Of a stretch of DNA of 64,000 nucleotides, positions 55,168-62,288 are shown one piece after another. The DNA is from Nitrospiria bacterium (lineage in GTDB: Bacteria; Nitrospirota; UBA9217): positions 64,580-128,579 of the forward strand of contig CAKKRC010000018.1 of assembly GCA_919902495.1 (NCBI GenBank). The letters run 5' to 3'. The notes under the pieces are model-generated. The model made no database searches. It worked only from the letters and a program-made list of their open reading frames with translations, and was not told the origin of the DNA. How positions within the stretch are numbered: the stretch's first letter is position 1; each line of letters begins with the position of its first letter. The translations under genes were made by a program, and so were the position numbers.

Positions 55168-56139
55168 ATGAAGAGCGGAAGCAATCTGGAAAAGGTCATC
55201 GCAAGCGGCAAGCCCGCGGTAACGGCGGAGCTCGGGCCGCCCATGAGCGCCGATCCCCATGAGGTCGTCGAGAAGGCCCACAAGCTGAAAGGGTTCTGCG
55301 ACGCGGCGAACATCACGGACTGCCAGACCGCCGTGGTGCGCATCTCGAGCATCGCCGCGGCATACATTGCCCTGCGGGAAGGGCTTGAACCGGTCATGCA
55401 GATGACCTGCCGGGACCGGAACCGCATCGCCATGCAGGCGGACCTTCTGGGCGCCGCTGCCCTGGGCCTCAAGAACTGCCTCTGCATCGCCGGCGACCAC
55501 CAGAAGTTCAGTGCGGCGGGCAAGCTCAAGGGACACCCGGGCGCGAAGAACGTCTACGATGTGGACACGACCCAGCTTGTCGGGATCATGAAGAAGATGC
55601 GCGATGAAAGCCTGCAGGAGGGCGGCGACAAGATCGACGTGCCGCCGAAGTTCTTCATCGGCGCTTCCTGGACGCCGATGGGAGACCCCATGGATTTCCG
55701 CCCCTACAACCTCAAGAAAAAGGTGGACGCAGGTGCAGACTTCATCCAGACCCAGGGGATCTATGATGTTGAGCTTTTTAGATCTCAGATGGAAAAGGCC
55801 CGGAACCTGGGGCTGCACGAACGGACGGCGATCCTCGGCGGCATCATCGTGCCCAGGAGCGCCATGATGCTCAAATACATGGATGCTTCGGTTGCCGGCG
55901 TCACGGTCCCGAAGGCGTTGATCGACCGCATGAACAAGGCGAAGGAAGCCGCGGGCGACGACAAGAAGAAGATGCGCGAGCTGCAGGAGGCGGAGGGCCT
56001 CAAGATCACCGTGGAGCTCATCCACCAGATCCTCGAGATCCCGGGCGTCAAGGGCGTGCATATCCAGGCGATCGAGTGGGAGAGCGCCATGGAGGGCATC
56101 GTCAAGGCTGCCGGTCTGTATCCGCGGCCGCAGGTCTGA
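55168..56139 (+). CDS. metF: Methylenetetrahydrofolate reductase
   Basis: About 323 residues. A flavoenzyme that reduces 5,10-methylene-THF to 5-methyl-THF, the last step of the methyl branch before the corrinoid protein. It shows the MetF TIM-barrel pattern: AVTAELGPPMSADPHEV, QMTCRDRNRIAMQADLLGA, LCIAGDHQ and FIQTQGIYDVELFRS. GGAGG precedes the ATG at 55168 by 5 nt. It lacks the large eukaryotic extension. It pairs with MetV and probably with the Hdr-Mvh module. Confidence 0.95.
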   Translation: MKSGSNLEKVIASGKPAVTAELGPPMSADPHEVVEKAHKLKGFCDAANITDCQTAVVRISSIAAAYIALREGLEPVMQMTCRDRNRIAMQADLLGAAALGLKNCLCIAGDHQKFSAAGKLKGHPGAKNVYDVDTTQLVGIMKKMRDESLQEGGDKIDVPPKFFIGASWTPMGDPMDFRPYNLKKKVDAGADFIQTQGIYDVELFRSQMEKARNLGLHERTAILGGIIVPRSAMMLKYMDASVAGVTVPKALIDRMNKAKEAAGDDKKKMRELQEAEGLKITVELIHQILEIPGVKGVHIQAIEWESAMEGIVKAAGLYPRPQV

Positions 56140-56140
56140 G

Positions 56141-56187
56141 AATCCGTTAGGCGTAAGGGGTAAGGGGTAAGGCGCAAGGGGGCGATC
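56141..56187. repeat. TAAGGGG tandem repeat
   Basis: A run of TAAGGGG/TAAGGCG/CAAGGGGG 7-mers. No full opposite arm is seen. Its last unit (AAGGGGG) forms the apparent ribosome binding site of the selenoglutaredoxin gene. Confidence 0.6.
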
Positions 56188-56190
56188 GAA

Positions 56191-56568
56191 ATGCCGAGGA
56201 GTAGAGGAATCATTCGTAACGTTGTATCGACGCTTCTGCTCAGCATCGTGCTGAGCTGGTCGTTGGTTGCCGTTGCCGCGCCGCGCGGGGCGATCGCGGG
56301 TGAGCCGAAGCGGTCGTACGGCTCCATCGACGTCATCATGTACCAGACCAGCTGGTGACCATACTGCAACAAGGCGCGGGAGTTCCTGCGCGGGATGGGA
56401 GTCAGTCTGGTAGAACACGATATCGAGAAGGACCGCCAGAAGGGCGAGGAAATGATGGCGAAGAGCGGCTCACGGGGCGTGCCGGTCGTCGACATCGAGG
56501 GTGTCATCATCCGGGGCTTTTCTCCCGACGCGATGCGTGACGCGATCGAGCGGAAAAGACGGGAATAG
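56191..56568 (+). CDS. Exported glutaredoxin-like selenoprotein (UxxC, Sec at in-frame TGA)
   Basis: A 125-residue secreted thiol-redox protein. From the ATG at 56191 (AAGGGGG 8 nt upstream) a signal peptide (VVSTLLLSIVLSWSLVAVAA) is followed by a glutaredoxin fold. Codon 56 is TGA (56356-56358) in YQTSW-U-PYCNKAREFL, exactly where glutaredoxins have the first redox Cys of CPYC. The frame continues to TAG at 56566 with the typical SRGVPVVDIEGVIIRGF cis-Pro and C-terminal region. A 7-bp hairpin begins 15 nt after the TGA. Selenoglutaredoxins are known as a class. It stands in the Wood-Ljungdahl region, after metF. A true stop is unlikely because the catalytic Cys codon itself is replaced and homology resumes in frame. 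Confidence 0.88.
56356..56391 (+). promoter_or_regulatory. UGA codon plus putative bacterial SECIS hairpin (glutaredoxin)
   Basis: TGA at 56356-56358, 15-nt spacer, then GCGCGGG (56374-56380) pairs with CCTGCGC (56385-56391, one G-U pair) over the loop AGTT. The GU in the loop matches the conserved apical GU of bacterial SECIS hairpins. Confidence 0.72.
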
Positions 56569-56585
56569 CGGCCGCGGGCCCGGGA

Positions 56586-56631
56586 AGTGCGGAGTGCCGA
56601 GTTCGGTGTGCGGAGTGAAGTCCGCAACACC
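56586..56631. repeat. GTGCGGA-type short hairpin
   Basis: GTGCGGAGTGCCGAGTTCGG units, with GGTGTGCGGA pairing TCCGCAACACC. Same unit family as 18090-18191. It lies between the selenoglutaredoxin and panB. Confidence 0.6.
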
Positions 56632-56659
56632 GTAAACCGAAGGTTAGCGGAAATACATC

Positions 56660-57460
56660 ATGCCGAAGATCACCATACCTGATATCTCTACGAAGAAGGC
56701 CGAAGGCAGGAAGATCACCGTCCTCACGGCCTACGACTTTCCCACGGCTCAGATCGTGGATGAGGCGGGGATCGACATCGTGCTCGTCGGCGATTCCCTC
56801 GGCATGGTGGTGCAGGGCATCGACAGCACCCTGCCCGTGACCATGGACGAGATGATCTACCACACGCGGATGGTCTCACGCGCCGTAAAGACCAGCCTTG
56901 TTGTGGGAGATATGCCGTTCCTGTCCTATCAGGCTGACAGAGCTGAAGCGGTGCGGAACGCGGGCAGGTTCCTGAAAGAGGCCGGTGCCGAGGCGGTGAA
57001 GCTCGAAGGCGGCGTTGCCGTGGTGGAGACCATCAGGGCGATCGTCGCCGCGGGCATCCCGGTGATGGGACATGTCGGGCTTACCCCCCAGCATGTTCAC
57101 GCGCTCGGCGGCTATAAAGTGCAGGGCAGGGACGAGGCCGCACGGGAGAAGATCCTCGCAGACGCGCGGGCCGTCCAGGAGGCCGGGGTCTTTGCGGTCG
57201 TGCTCGAAGCGATCCCCTCAGCACTTGCCAGGGAGATCGGCGGCATGCTCTCCATACCTACCATCGGCATCGGCGCAGGGCCTCACTGCGACGGACAGGT
57301 GCTCGTGCTCCATGATCTGCTCGGACTGTTTGACCGGTTCACTCCAAAATTCGTAAAACGGTATGCCAGCCTCAAGGACGAGGCGCTCCGCGCGGTGAAA
57401 GAATATAAGAAGGAAGTGGAGAGCGGAGCGTTCCCAACGGACGAGCAGAGTTTCAAATGA
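56660..57460 (+). CDS. panB: Ketopantoate hydroxymethyltransferase
   Basis: A 266-residue enzyme using 5,10-methylene-THF to make ketopantoate for coenzyme A. Clear family marks: [52 protein letters not shown] and [23 protein letters not shown]. The ribosome binding site is weak. It uses the same C1-folate pool as the surrounding genes and provides CoA precursor for the acetyl-CoA pathway. Confidence 0.97.
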   Translation: MPKITIPDISTKKAEGRKITVLTAYDFPTAQIVDEAGIDIVLVGDSLGMVVQGIDSTLPVTMDEMIYHTRMVSRAVKTSLVVGDMPFLSYQADRAEAVRNAGRFLKEAGAEAVKLEGGVAVVETIRAIVAAGIPVMGHVGLTPQHVHALGGYKVQGRDEAAREKILADARAVQEAGVFAVVLEAIPSALAREIGGMLSIPTIGIGAGPHCDGQVLVLHDLLGLFDRFTPKFVKRYASLKDEALRAVKEYKKEVESGAFPTDEQSFK

Positions 57461-57502
57461 TCCGAACCGCTATATATAGTAGCAATTTCATGTTAAATTT
57501 AC

Positions 57503-57532
57503 TTGACGGAGTAAAACGGCTCTCTATATAAT
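57503..57532 (+). promoter_or_regulatory. Sigma-70 promoter upstream of thyX
   Basis: TTGACG (57503-57508), 18-bp spacer, perfect TATAAT (57527-57532). It lies about 120 bp before the thyX start and marks a new transcription unit after panB. Confidence 0.7.
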
Positions 57533-57653
57533 AGACCTTCCCGTCGCTGGCAAATCGTTCTTTTCGTTCTTTCATTTACCGTGAGAAGAGCAGAGCGTCA
57601 AAGGATAATGGCTTTTCGGACCTTCGTCGGGGAGCCCATAGGAGGTCGTGCCG

Positions 57654-58382
57654 GTGCCTGAAGCAGCATTGAACGTTGTGCTCCTCCGGCACACGCCGGA
57701 ACCGGAAGAGGTCGTGGCCATGGCCGCGAAGCTCTGCTACAGCCCGTCGAGCGTGGAGGAGTTAAAGGAAAAGATCGAGGCCAAGGACCAGGCGGCCTTT
57801 GTGGAGAAGCTGGCCTCCATCGGCCATCTATCCCCGATCGAGCATATCTCGTTCACCTTCGGTATCGAAGGGATATCGCGGGCCTGCTCACACCAGCTCG
57901 TCAGGCACCGACTCGCGTCCTATTCGCAGCAAAGCCAGCGGTACGTAAAGGCGGAGCAGTTCGATTACGTCATACCGCCCAGCATCAAGAAGGACCCCGC
58001 GCTCGTCCGTGAGTTCGAGCAGTGCATGGCCGAGGCCCAGGCGAACTATACCAAGGTGCTGAAGCGGCTTGAGGAACTGGGCTACAAGGGCGAAGCAGGA
58101 CAGCAGGACGCCCGGTATCTGCTGCCGAACGCGGCGGAGACCAGGATCGTCATGACCATGAATGCCCGTGAGCTTCTGCATTTTTTCCGGGTGCGCTGCT
58201 GCAACCGGGCGCAGTGGGAGATCCGGGAGATGGCGGAACGGATGCTCGACCTCGTCAAAGGCATCGCTCCGACGATCTTCGGAAAGGCCGGGCCCGGGTG
58301 CCTTTACACCGCGTGCCCGGAAGGCAAGATGACCTGCGGCAAGATCGAAGACGTCCGGAAGAAGTACGGGATCAAGAAATAA
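57654..58382 (+). CDS. thyX: Flavin-dependent thymidylate synthase
   Basis: About 242 residues. FAD-dependent enzyme making dTMP from dUMP with methylene-THF, and releasing THF rather than DHF. The ThyX signature RHRxxSxxxxSxR is exact (RHRLASYSQQSQR). Of two GTG candidates, 57654 has GGAGG at 8 nt and is preferred; 57648 is only 2 nt from it. Folate context fits the neighbourhood. Confidence 0.96.
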   Translation: MPEAALNVVLLRHTPEPEEVVAMAAKLCYSPSSVEELKEKIEAKDQAAFVEKLASIGHLSPIEHISFTFGIEGISRACSHQLVRHRLASYSQQSQRYVKAEQFDYVIPPSIKKDPALVREFEQCMAEAQANYTKVLKRLEELGYKGEAGQQDARYLLPNAAETRIVMTMNARELLHFFRVRCCNRAQWEIREMAERMLDLVKGIAPTIFGKAGPGCLYTACPEGKMTCGKIEDVRKKYGIKK

Positions 58383-58387
58383 GATCA

Positions 58388-58463
58388 TTTACCGCAGAGG
58401 ACGCGGAGAAGGTTCCTCGATAAGCAGTCTTTCTCAGCGCTCTCTGCGATCTCCGCGGTGAGA
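58388..58463. repeat. CGCAGAGGACGCGGAG-type hairpin
   Basis: The left arm ACCGCAGAGGACGCGGAGAA and the right arm TTCTCAGCGCTCTCTGCGAT plus CTCCGCGGT are complementary with a spacer of about 20 bp. Confidence 0.7.
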
Positions 58464-58479
58464 CGGTTTTGAGGTAGTA

Positions 58480-59250
58480 ATGGGTTTTTCCATCGCAGTA
58501 GCAGGCAAGGGCGGCACCGGCAAGACCAGCCTTTGTGGTCTCACGATCCGGTATCTGACCGAAAAGAAGAGCGGTGCCGTACTCGCTGTTGATGCCGACG
58601 CTAACTCGAATCTGAACGATGTGCTGGGCGTGAAGGTCCATGCCACCGTGGGGAAGCTGCGGGAGACCTCGCTCGAAGCGGTCAAGTCCACGGCCCCGCG
58701 GCCGGGCGGCATGAGCATGGAGCAGCTCTTTGACTACCAGATCCAGCAGGCGCTCATCGAGGCAAAGGGATTCGATCTCCTGGTGATGGGAAGGCCCGAA
58801 GGGGCCGGCTGTTATTGCGCGGCGAACAACATCATCCGCAAGTACATGGACAAACTGGCCGACAACTATCCCTACACGGTCATGGACAACGAGGCCGGCC
58901 TCGAGCATCTTTCCCGCCGGACCACGCAGGACACGGACCTTCTGCTTATCATCAGCGACTCGTCGGTGCGGGGCGTGATGACCGCGGGCCGCATCGGCGA
59001 TCTGGTCGAGGAGTTGAAACTGAATGTGAAGCGCGTTGTGCTGATCGTGAACCGGGTGCAGAACGGGACGAGCCAGGACCCGTCGCTCCTCCATGCCATC
59101 GAACAGCAGGGCGTCGAGTTCGCGGGCTTTGTTCCCGCCGATGAGCTGATCTTTGAATATGACCTGAACGGCAAGCCGCTTGTCCAGCTTCCGGCAGATT
59201 CAAAGGCGCTGACGAGTTATTACTCGATCCTGGACAAGCTGATCATATGA
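58480..59250 (+). CDS. cooC: CooC/AcsF-type nickel-insertion ATPase
   Basis: A 256-residue MinD-family ATPase, second CooC-type protein in the window. Walker A is GKGGTGKTSL, the switch region is VDADANSNLND, and the Cys pair is EGAGCYCAANN as in CooC/AcsF. It lies 1 kb before acsE and is likelier than the copy at 45299 to serve the acetyl-CoA synthase/CODH encoded downstream (inference). Ribosome binding site GAGG lies 6-7 nt before the ATG. Confidence 0.92.
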   Translation: MGFSIAVAGKGGTGKTSLCGLTIRYLTEKKSGAVLAVDADANSNLNDVLGVKVHATVGKLRETSLEAVKSTAPRPGGMSMEQLFDYQIQQALIEAKGFDLLVMGRPEGAGCYCAANNIIRKYMDKLADNYPYTVMDNEAGLEHLSRRTTQDTDLLLIISDSSVRGVMTAGRIGDLVEELKLNVKRVVLIVNRVQNGTSQDPSLLHAIEQQGVEFAGFVPADELIFEYDLNGKPLVQLPADSKALTSYYSILDKLII

Positions 59251-59269
59251 AGTGAAAAGCATCACCCTC

Positions 59270-59335
59270 CCTTAATCCCTCCCATCAAGGGAGGGAAAAC
59301 GCCCTCGCCCCTTGCGGGAGAGGGTCGGGGTGAGG
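59270..59335. repeat. CCCTC/GAGGG-type hairpins
   Basis: An inner CCTCCC/GGGAGG hairpin is followed by CCCTCGCCCC/GGGGTGAGGG arms. It is related to 40081-40165 and the 88-bp repeat. Its right end GAGGGGG acts as the apparent ribosome binding site of the next gene. Confidence 0.7.
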
Positions 59336-59342
59336 GGGCAAG

Positions 59343-60233
59343 GTGAACAAGAGAACCGTTGCCATTATCGGTGCGGGCAGGGTCGGCGGCGCGGTGGGCC
59401 GCCTTCTTGCGCAGGCCGGTTATGCCGTGACCGCGGTCGCTACCCGGAACAAGGAGACCGCGGAACAGGCGAGGGCCTTCATCGGGGCGGGTGATCCTCT
59501 GACCGACGTGGTCAAGGCAGCCGCTTCAGCGGACATCGTTCTTCTCACAACGCCGGACGGTGCTATTAAGAGCGTCTGCGATTCGATCGCGGCAGGGAAG
59601 GGCTTCAGGCCGGGCGCGGTCGTCGTGCATATGTCCGGCGCGCAGACGCTGGACCCGCTGGATGCAGCAAAAGGCTCCGGGGCATACCGGGCGGTGATCC
59701 ACCCGCTCCAATCGGTCCCGAGCATGGAGCTGGGCGAGCGGAACATCGCCGGCTCGTATTTCCGGATCGAAGCCGACCCGGAGGCCGCGCAAACGGCACG
59801 CGAACTGGTACATACCCTGGGCGGCATCGAACTGGTAATGCCGAAGTGGGGTTCCGACAAGGGTTCGGCCGCGCTGTACCACGCCGGCGCCGTCGTCGTA
59901 TCCAATTTCTTCGTTGCCCTGGTGGACTTCGGGCTCCGGTACTATCAGGCCCTGGGCGCGAACAAAGAGGACGCGCTCAAGGCGGTGCTTCCGCTCATCA
60001 AGGGGACGCTGGCGAACATCGAGAGCGCCGGCATTCCCGCCGCCCTCACGGGCCCGATCATGCGGGGAGATGTCGAGACGGTAAAAGGCCACCTGCAGGC
60101 CATGGCGGTGCGCGCACCGGAACTGCTTCCCCTATACCGGGAACTTGCCCGGCATACGGTCATGGTGGCTCGAGACAAGAACAGCATTGACCCGCAGACG
60201 GCTGCGGATATCCAAAAACTGATGGAACTTTAG
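59343..60233 (+). CDS. DUF2520 Rossmann-fold reductase, candidate ketopantoate reductase (PanG-like)
   Basis: A 296-residue NAD(P)-binding protein. The N-terminal Rossmann fold is clear (VAIIGAGRVGGAVGRLLAQAG). The middle has IVLLTTPDGAI and VVVHMSGAQTLDPL, and the C-terminal helical domain (GSAALYHAGAVVVSNFFVAL) fits DUF2520. The PanG class of ketopantoate reductases has a similar make-up, and panB lies 1.9 kb upstream, so a role in pantothenate synthesis is a reasonable guess only. GTG start with GAGGGGG from the repeat 5 nt upstream. Confidence 0.85.
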   Translation: MNKRTVAIIGAGRVGGAVGRLLAQAGYAVTAVATRNKETAEQARAFIGAGDPLTDVVKAAASADIVLLTTPDGAIKSVCDSIAAGKGFRPGAVVVHMSGAQTLDPLDAAKGSGAYRAVIHPLQSVPSMELGERNIAGSYFRIEADPEAAQTARELVHTLGGIELVMPKWGSDKGSAALYHAGAVVVSNFFVALVDFGLRYYQALGANKEDALKAVLPLIKGTLANIESAGIPAALTGPIMRGDVETVKGHLQAMAVRAPELLPLYRELARHTVMVARDKNSIDPQTAADIQKLMEL

Positions 60234-60271
60234 AGTGATCGTCAGATCGACGTGAAAGGAGATTTGAGAGA

Positions 60272-61060
60272 ATGATAGTTATCGGAGAGAAGATCAGTGT
60301 AATGGCGAAGAAGGTGCGCGAGGCGCTCATGAACCGTGATGCCAAGCCGATCCAGGAGCTTGCCGTGGCGCAGGCCAACGCGGGCGCGCATTATATCGAC
60401 GTGTCCATCGGCCCCGCCGAGGATGACGGCCCCCAGCTCATGGACTGGGCCGTAAAGATCGTGCACGAAGTGGTGCAGAAGCCCATCTGCCTTGACACGA
60501 CCAACGTGAAGGCCATGGAGGCGGGGATCAAGGCGCATAACAACGCCTGGGGTCTTCCGATCATAAACTCCACATCGAACGAGCCTGAGCGGTTTCCCAT
60601 GATGGAGCTGGCCGGCAAGTACGGCACGAAGGTCGTTGCGCTCACCCTGGGCAAGGGCGGCCTTCCGGCCGACGCAGAGGACCGCTGTGTCATCGCTTCT
60701 GAGATCATGGCGCGCGGCATGGAGTTCGGCGTCCCCATGGAGAACATCCTGCTCGATCCCCTGATCCTGCAGATCGCCACCATGCAGAACCAGGCACTCC
60801 AGTCCGCCCGGGCCATCAGGATGTTCAAGGACCTGAACGATCCGCCGATGCAGACGGTCGTCGGTCTCTCGAACATATCGAACGGCGCCCCCAAGCTTGT
60901 GCGCCACATCATCAACCGGAACTACATGACCATGCTCCTGATGGAAGGGCTGACGCACGCAATCATTGATCCGCTCGACAAGGACATGATGGATACGGTC
61001 AAGACCGCCGAGATGATCATGGGCAAGACCATGTACGCCCATTCCTATCTTGAGATGTAG
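60272..61060 (+). CDS. acsE: Methyl-THF:corrinoid iron-sulfur protein methyltransferase
   Basis: A 262-residue TIM-barrel pterin-binding enzyme, the exact usual length. It moves the methyl group from 5-methyl-THF to the cobalt of AcsCD. Pterin-binding features IDVSIGPAEDDG, ICLDTTN, INSTSNEPER and LLDPLILQI are present. AAAGGAG precedes the ATG. It joins the methyl branch (MetVF) to the acs genes. Confidence 0.96.
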   Translation: MIVIGEKISVMAKKVREALMNRDAKPIQELAVAQANAGAHYIDVSIGPAEDDGPQLMDWAVKIVHEVVQKPICLDTTNVKAMEAGIKAHNNAWGLPIINSTSNEPERFPMMELAGKYGTKVVALTLGKGGLPADAEDRCVIASEIMARGMEFGVPMENILLDPLILQIATMQNQALQSARAIRMFKDLNDPPMQTVVGLSNISNGAPKLVRHIINRNYMTMLLMEGLTHAIIDPLDKDMMDTVKTAEMIMGKTMYAHSYLEM

Positions 61061-61130
61061 TTTTTTCGGAGCGGAGCCATTTGCAAGGCAGAACTATACA
61101 TAAGCTCAAACTGCAGATTTATGCAATTCC

Positions 61131-61158
61131 TTGACAATGTTACAAATTGTGATATTTC
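61131..61158 (+). promoter_or_regulatory. Candidate promoter of acsDCB
   Basis: TTGACA (61131-61136), 16-bp spacer, TATTTC (61153-61158) in an AT-rich 157-bp gap between acsE and acsD. A second TTGACC occurs at 61169 without a good -10. Confidence 0.45.
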
Positions 61159-61217
61159 TCTGTTGTTCTTGACCGTCAAATCTGTTAGTATATGCGAAAT
61201 TTTTCGAGGAGGCTTTC

Positions 61218-62159
61218 ATGGCACTGGTGATTCCGAAAGAGTCTTACAGCGGAAAGATCTATAATGTGACGCTCGGGACCGGCGCAAAGGCCGTGACCAT
61301 CGGCGGTGCGAGCGCGCTCCCTTATCTGACCTTCGAAGGCACGTTTCCGAATAGACCCGCCGTTGCGCTCGAAGTGACGGATATTGCTCCCGATGACTGG
61401 CCTGAAACGGTAAAGAAGGCTGTCAGCGGCGCGGCATCGAACCCCGTCCAGTGGGCCAAGTTCTGTCAGCAGAGCGGCGCCGACGTGGTGGCGCTCCGGC
61501 TCATCGGGACCCATCCCGACCAGCAGAACAAGAGCGCCGACGAGGCTGCCAAGATCGCGGCGGAGGTAGCGGCGGCCATCGACATCCCGCTCATCATCCT
61601 CGGCAGCGGACATGTGGAAAAGGACACCCAGGTGCTTCAGGCCGCGGCCGCAGCCACGCGCGGGAAGAACTGCACGATCGGCAAGGCTGTGGAGGAGAAC
61701 TACAAGACCATCGCGGCGGCGGCCATGGCGAACGATCACAAGCTCATCGCCATGAGTCAGCTCGACGTGAACCTGGCGAAGCAGCTCAACATCCTGCTCA
61801 GTCAGATGGGCTTCGACAAGGAACGGATCATCATGGACCCCATGTCGTCGGCCCTGGGCTATGGTCTCGAATATACCTACAGCGTCATGGAGCGCATCCG
61901 TCAGGCAGCGCTCCTCCAGAACGACCCCATGATGCAGACGCCGGTCGTATGCGACATCGGCGCGAACGTCTGGAAGGTCAAGGAGACCATGGCGGCTGAT
62001 GCAGAAGTGCCCGAGTGGGGCGGCCTGGAGGACCGGGCCCTTGCCTGGGAGGCCATCACCGCTTCGGCCATGATCACGGCGGGCGCGGACATGCTGATCA
62101 TGCGGCACCCCGGCGCCGCGGCAAAGACGAAAGAGCTCATCGCCGAACTGATGGGGTAA
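61218..62159 (+). CDS. acsD: Corrinoid iron-sulfur protein small subunit
   Basis: A 313-residue TIM-barrel subunit that partners AcsC and helps bind the corrinoid. Family sequence marks: LTFEGTFPNRPAVALEVTDIAPDDWPE, VALRLIGTHPDQQNKS and IIMDPMSSALGYGLEYTYSVMERIR. GAGGAGG lies 7-8 nt before the ATG. It is followed by acsC after a hairpin repeat. Confidence 0.96.
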   Translation: MALVIPKESYSGKIYNVTLGTGAKAVTIGGASALPYLTFEGTFPNRPAVALEVTDIAPDDWPETVKKAVSGAASNPVQWAKFCQQSGADVVALRLIGTHPDQQNKSADEAAKIAAEVAAAIDIPLIILGSGHVEKDTQVLQAAAAATRGKNCTIGKAVEENYKTIAAAAMANDHKLIAMSQLDVNLAKQLNILLSQMGFDKERIIMDPMSSALGYGLEYTYSVMERIRQAALLQNDPMMQTPVVCDIGANVWKVKETMAADAEVPEWGGLEDRALAWEAITASAMITAGADMLIMRHPGAAAKTKELIAELMG

Positions 62160-62177
62160 AATAACAAATAACGAAGT

Positions 62178-62268
62178 TAAGAAGGTGGGAAGGTGGGAAG
62201 GTAGGCAAAGGGCGGCAAACCAACCGTTCTCGTATTTTCCCAACCTCTCAACTTCCCAACCTCCGATG
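62178..62268. repeat. GGTGGGAA-tandem hairpin
   Basis: The left arm AAGAAGGTGGGAAGGTGGGA plus AGGT is a 8-mer tandem. The right arm TTCCCAACCTCTCAACTTCC plus CAACCTCC is its complement. The spacer is about 40 bp. It lies between acsD and acsC. Confidence 0.8.
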
Positions 62269-62288
62269 TGATTGAAAGGAGTTCAGAA

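Noticed and set aside
56191-56358. Short secreted peptide ending at TGA, followed by a separate small frame
   Set aside because: The glutaredoxin fold spans the TGA in a single frame and the TGA replaces the active-site Cys.
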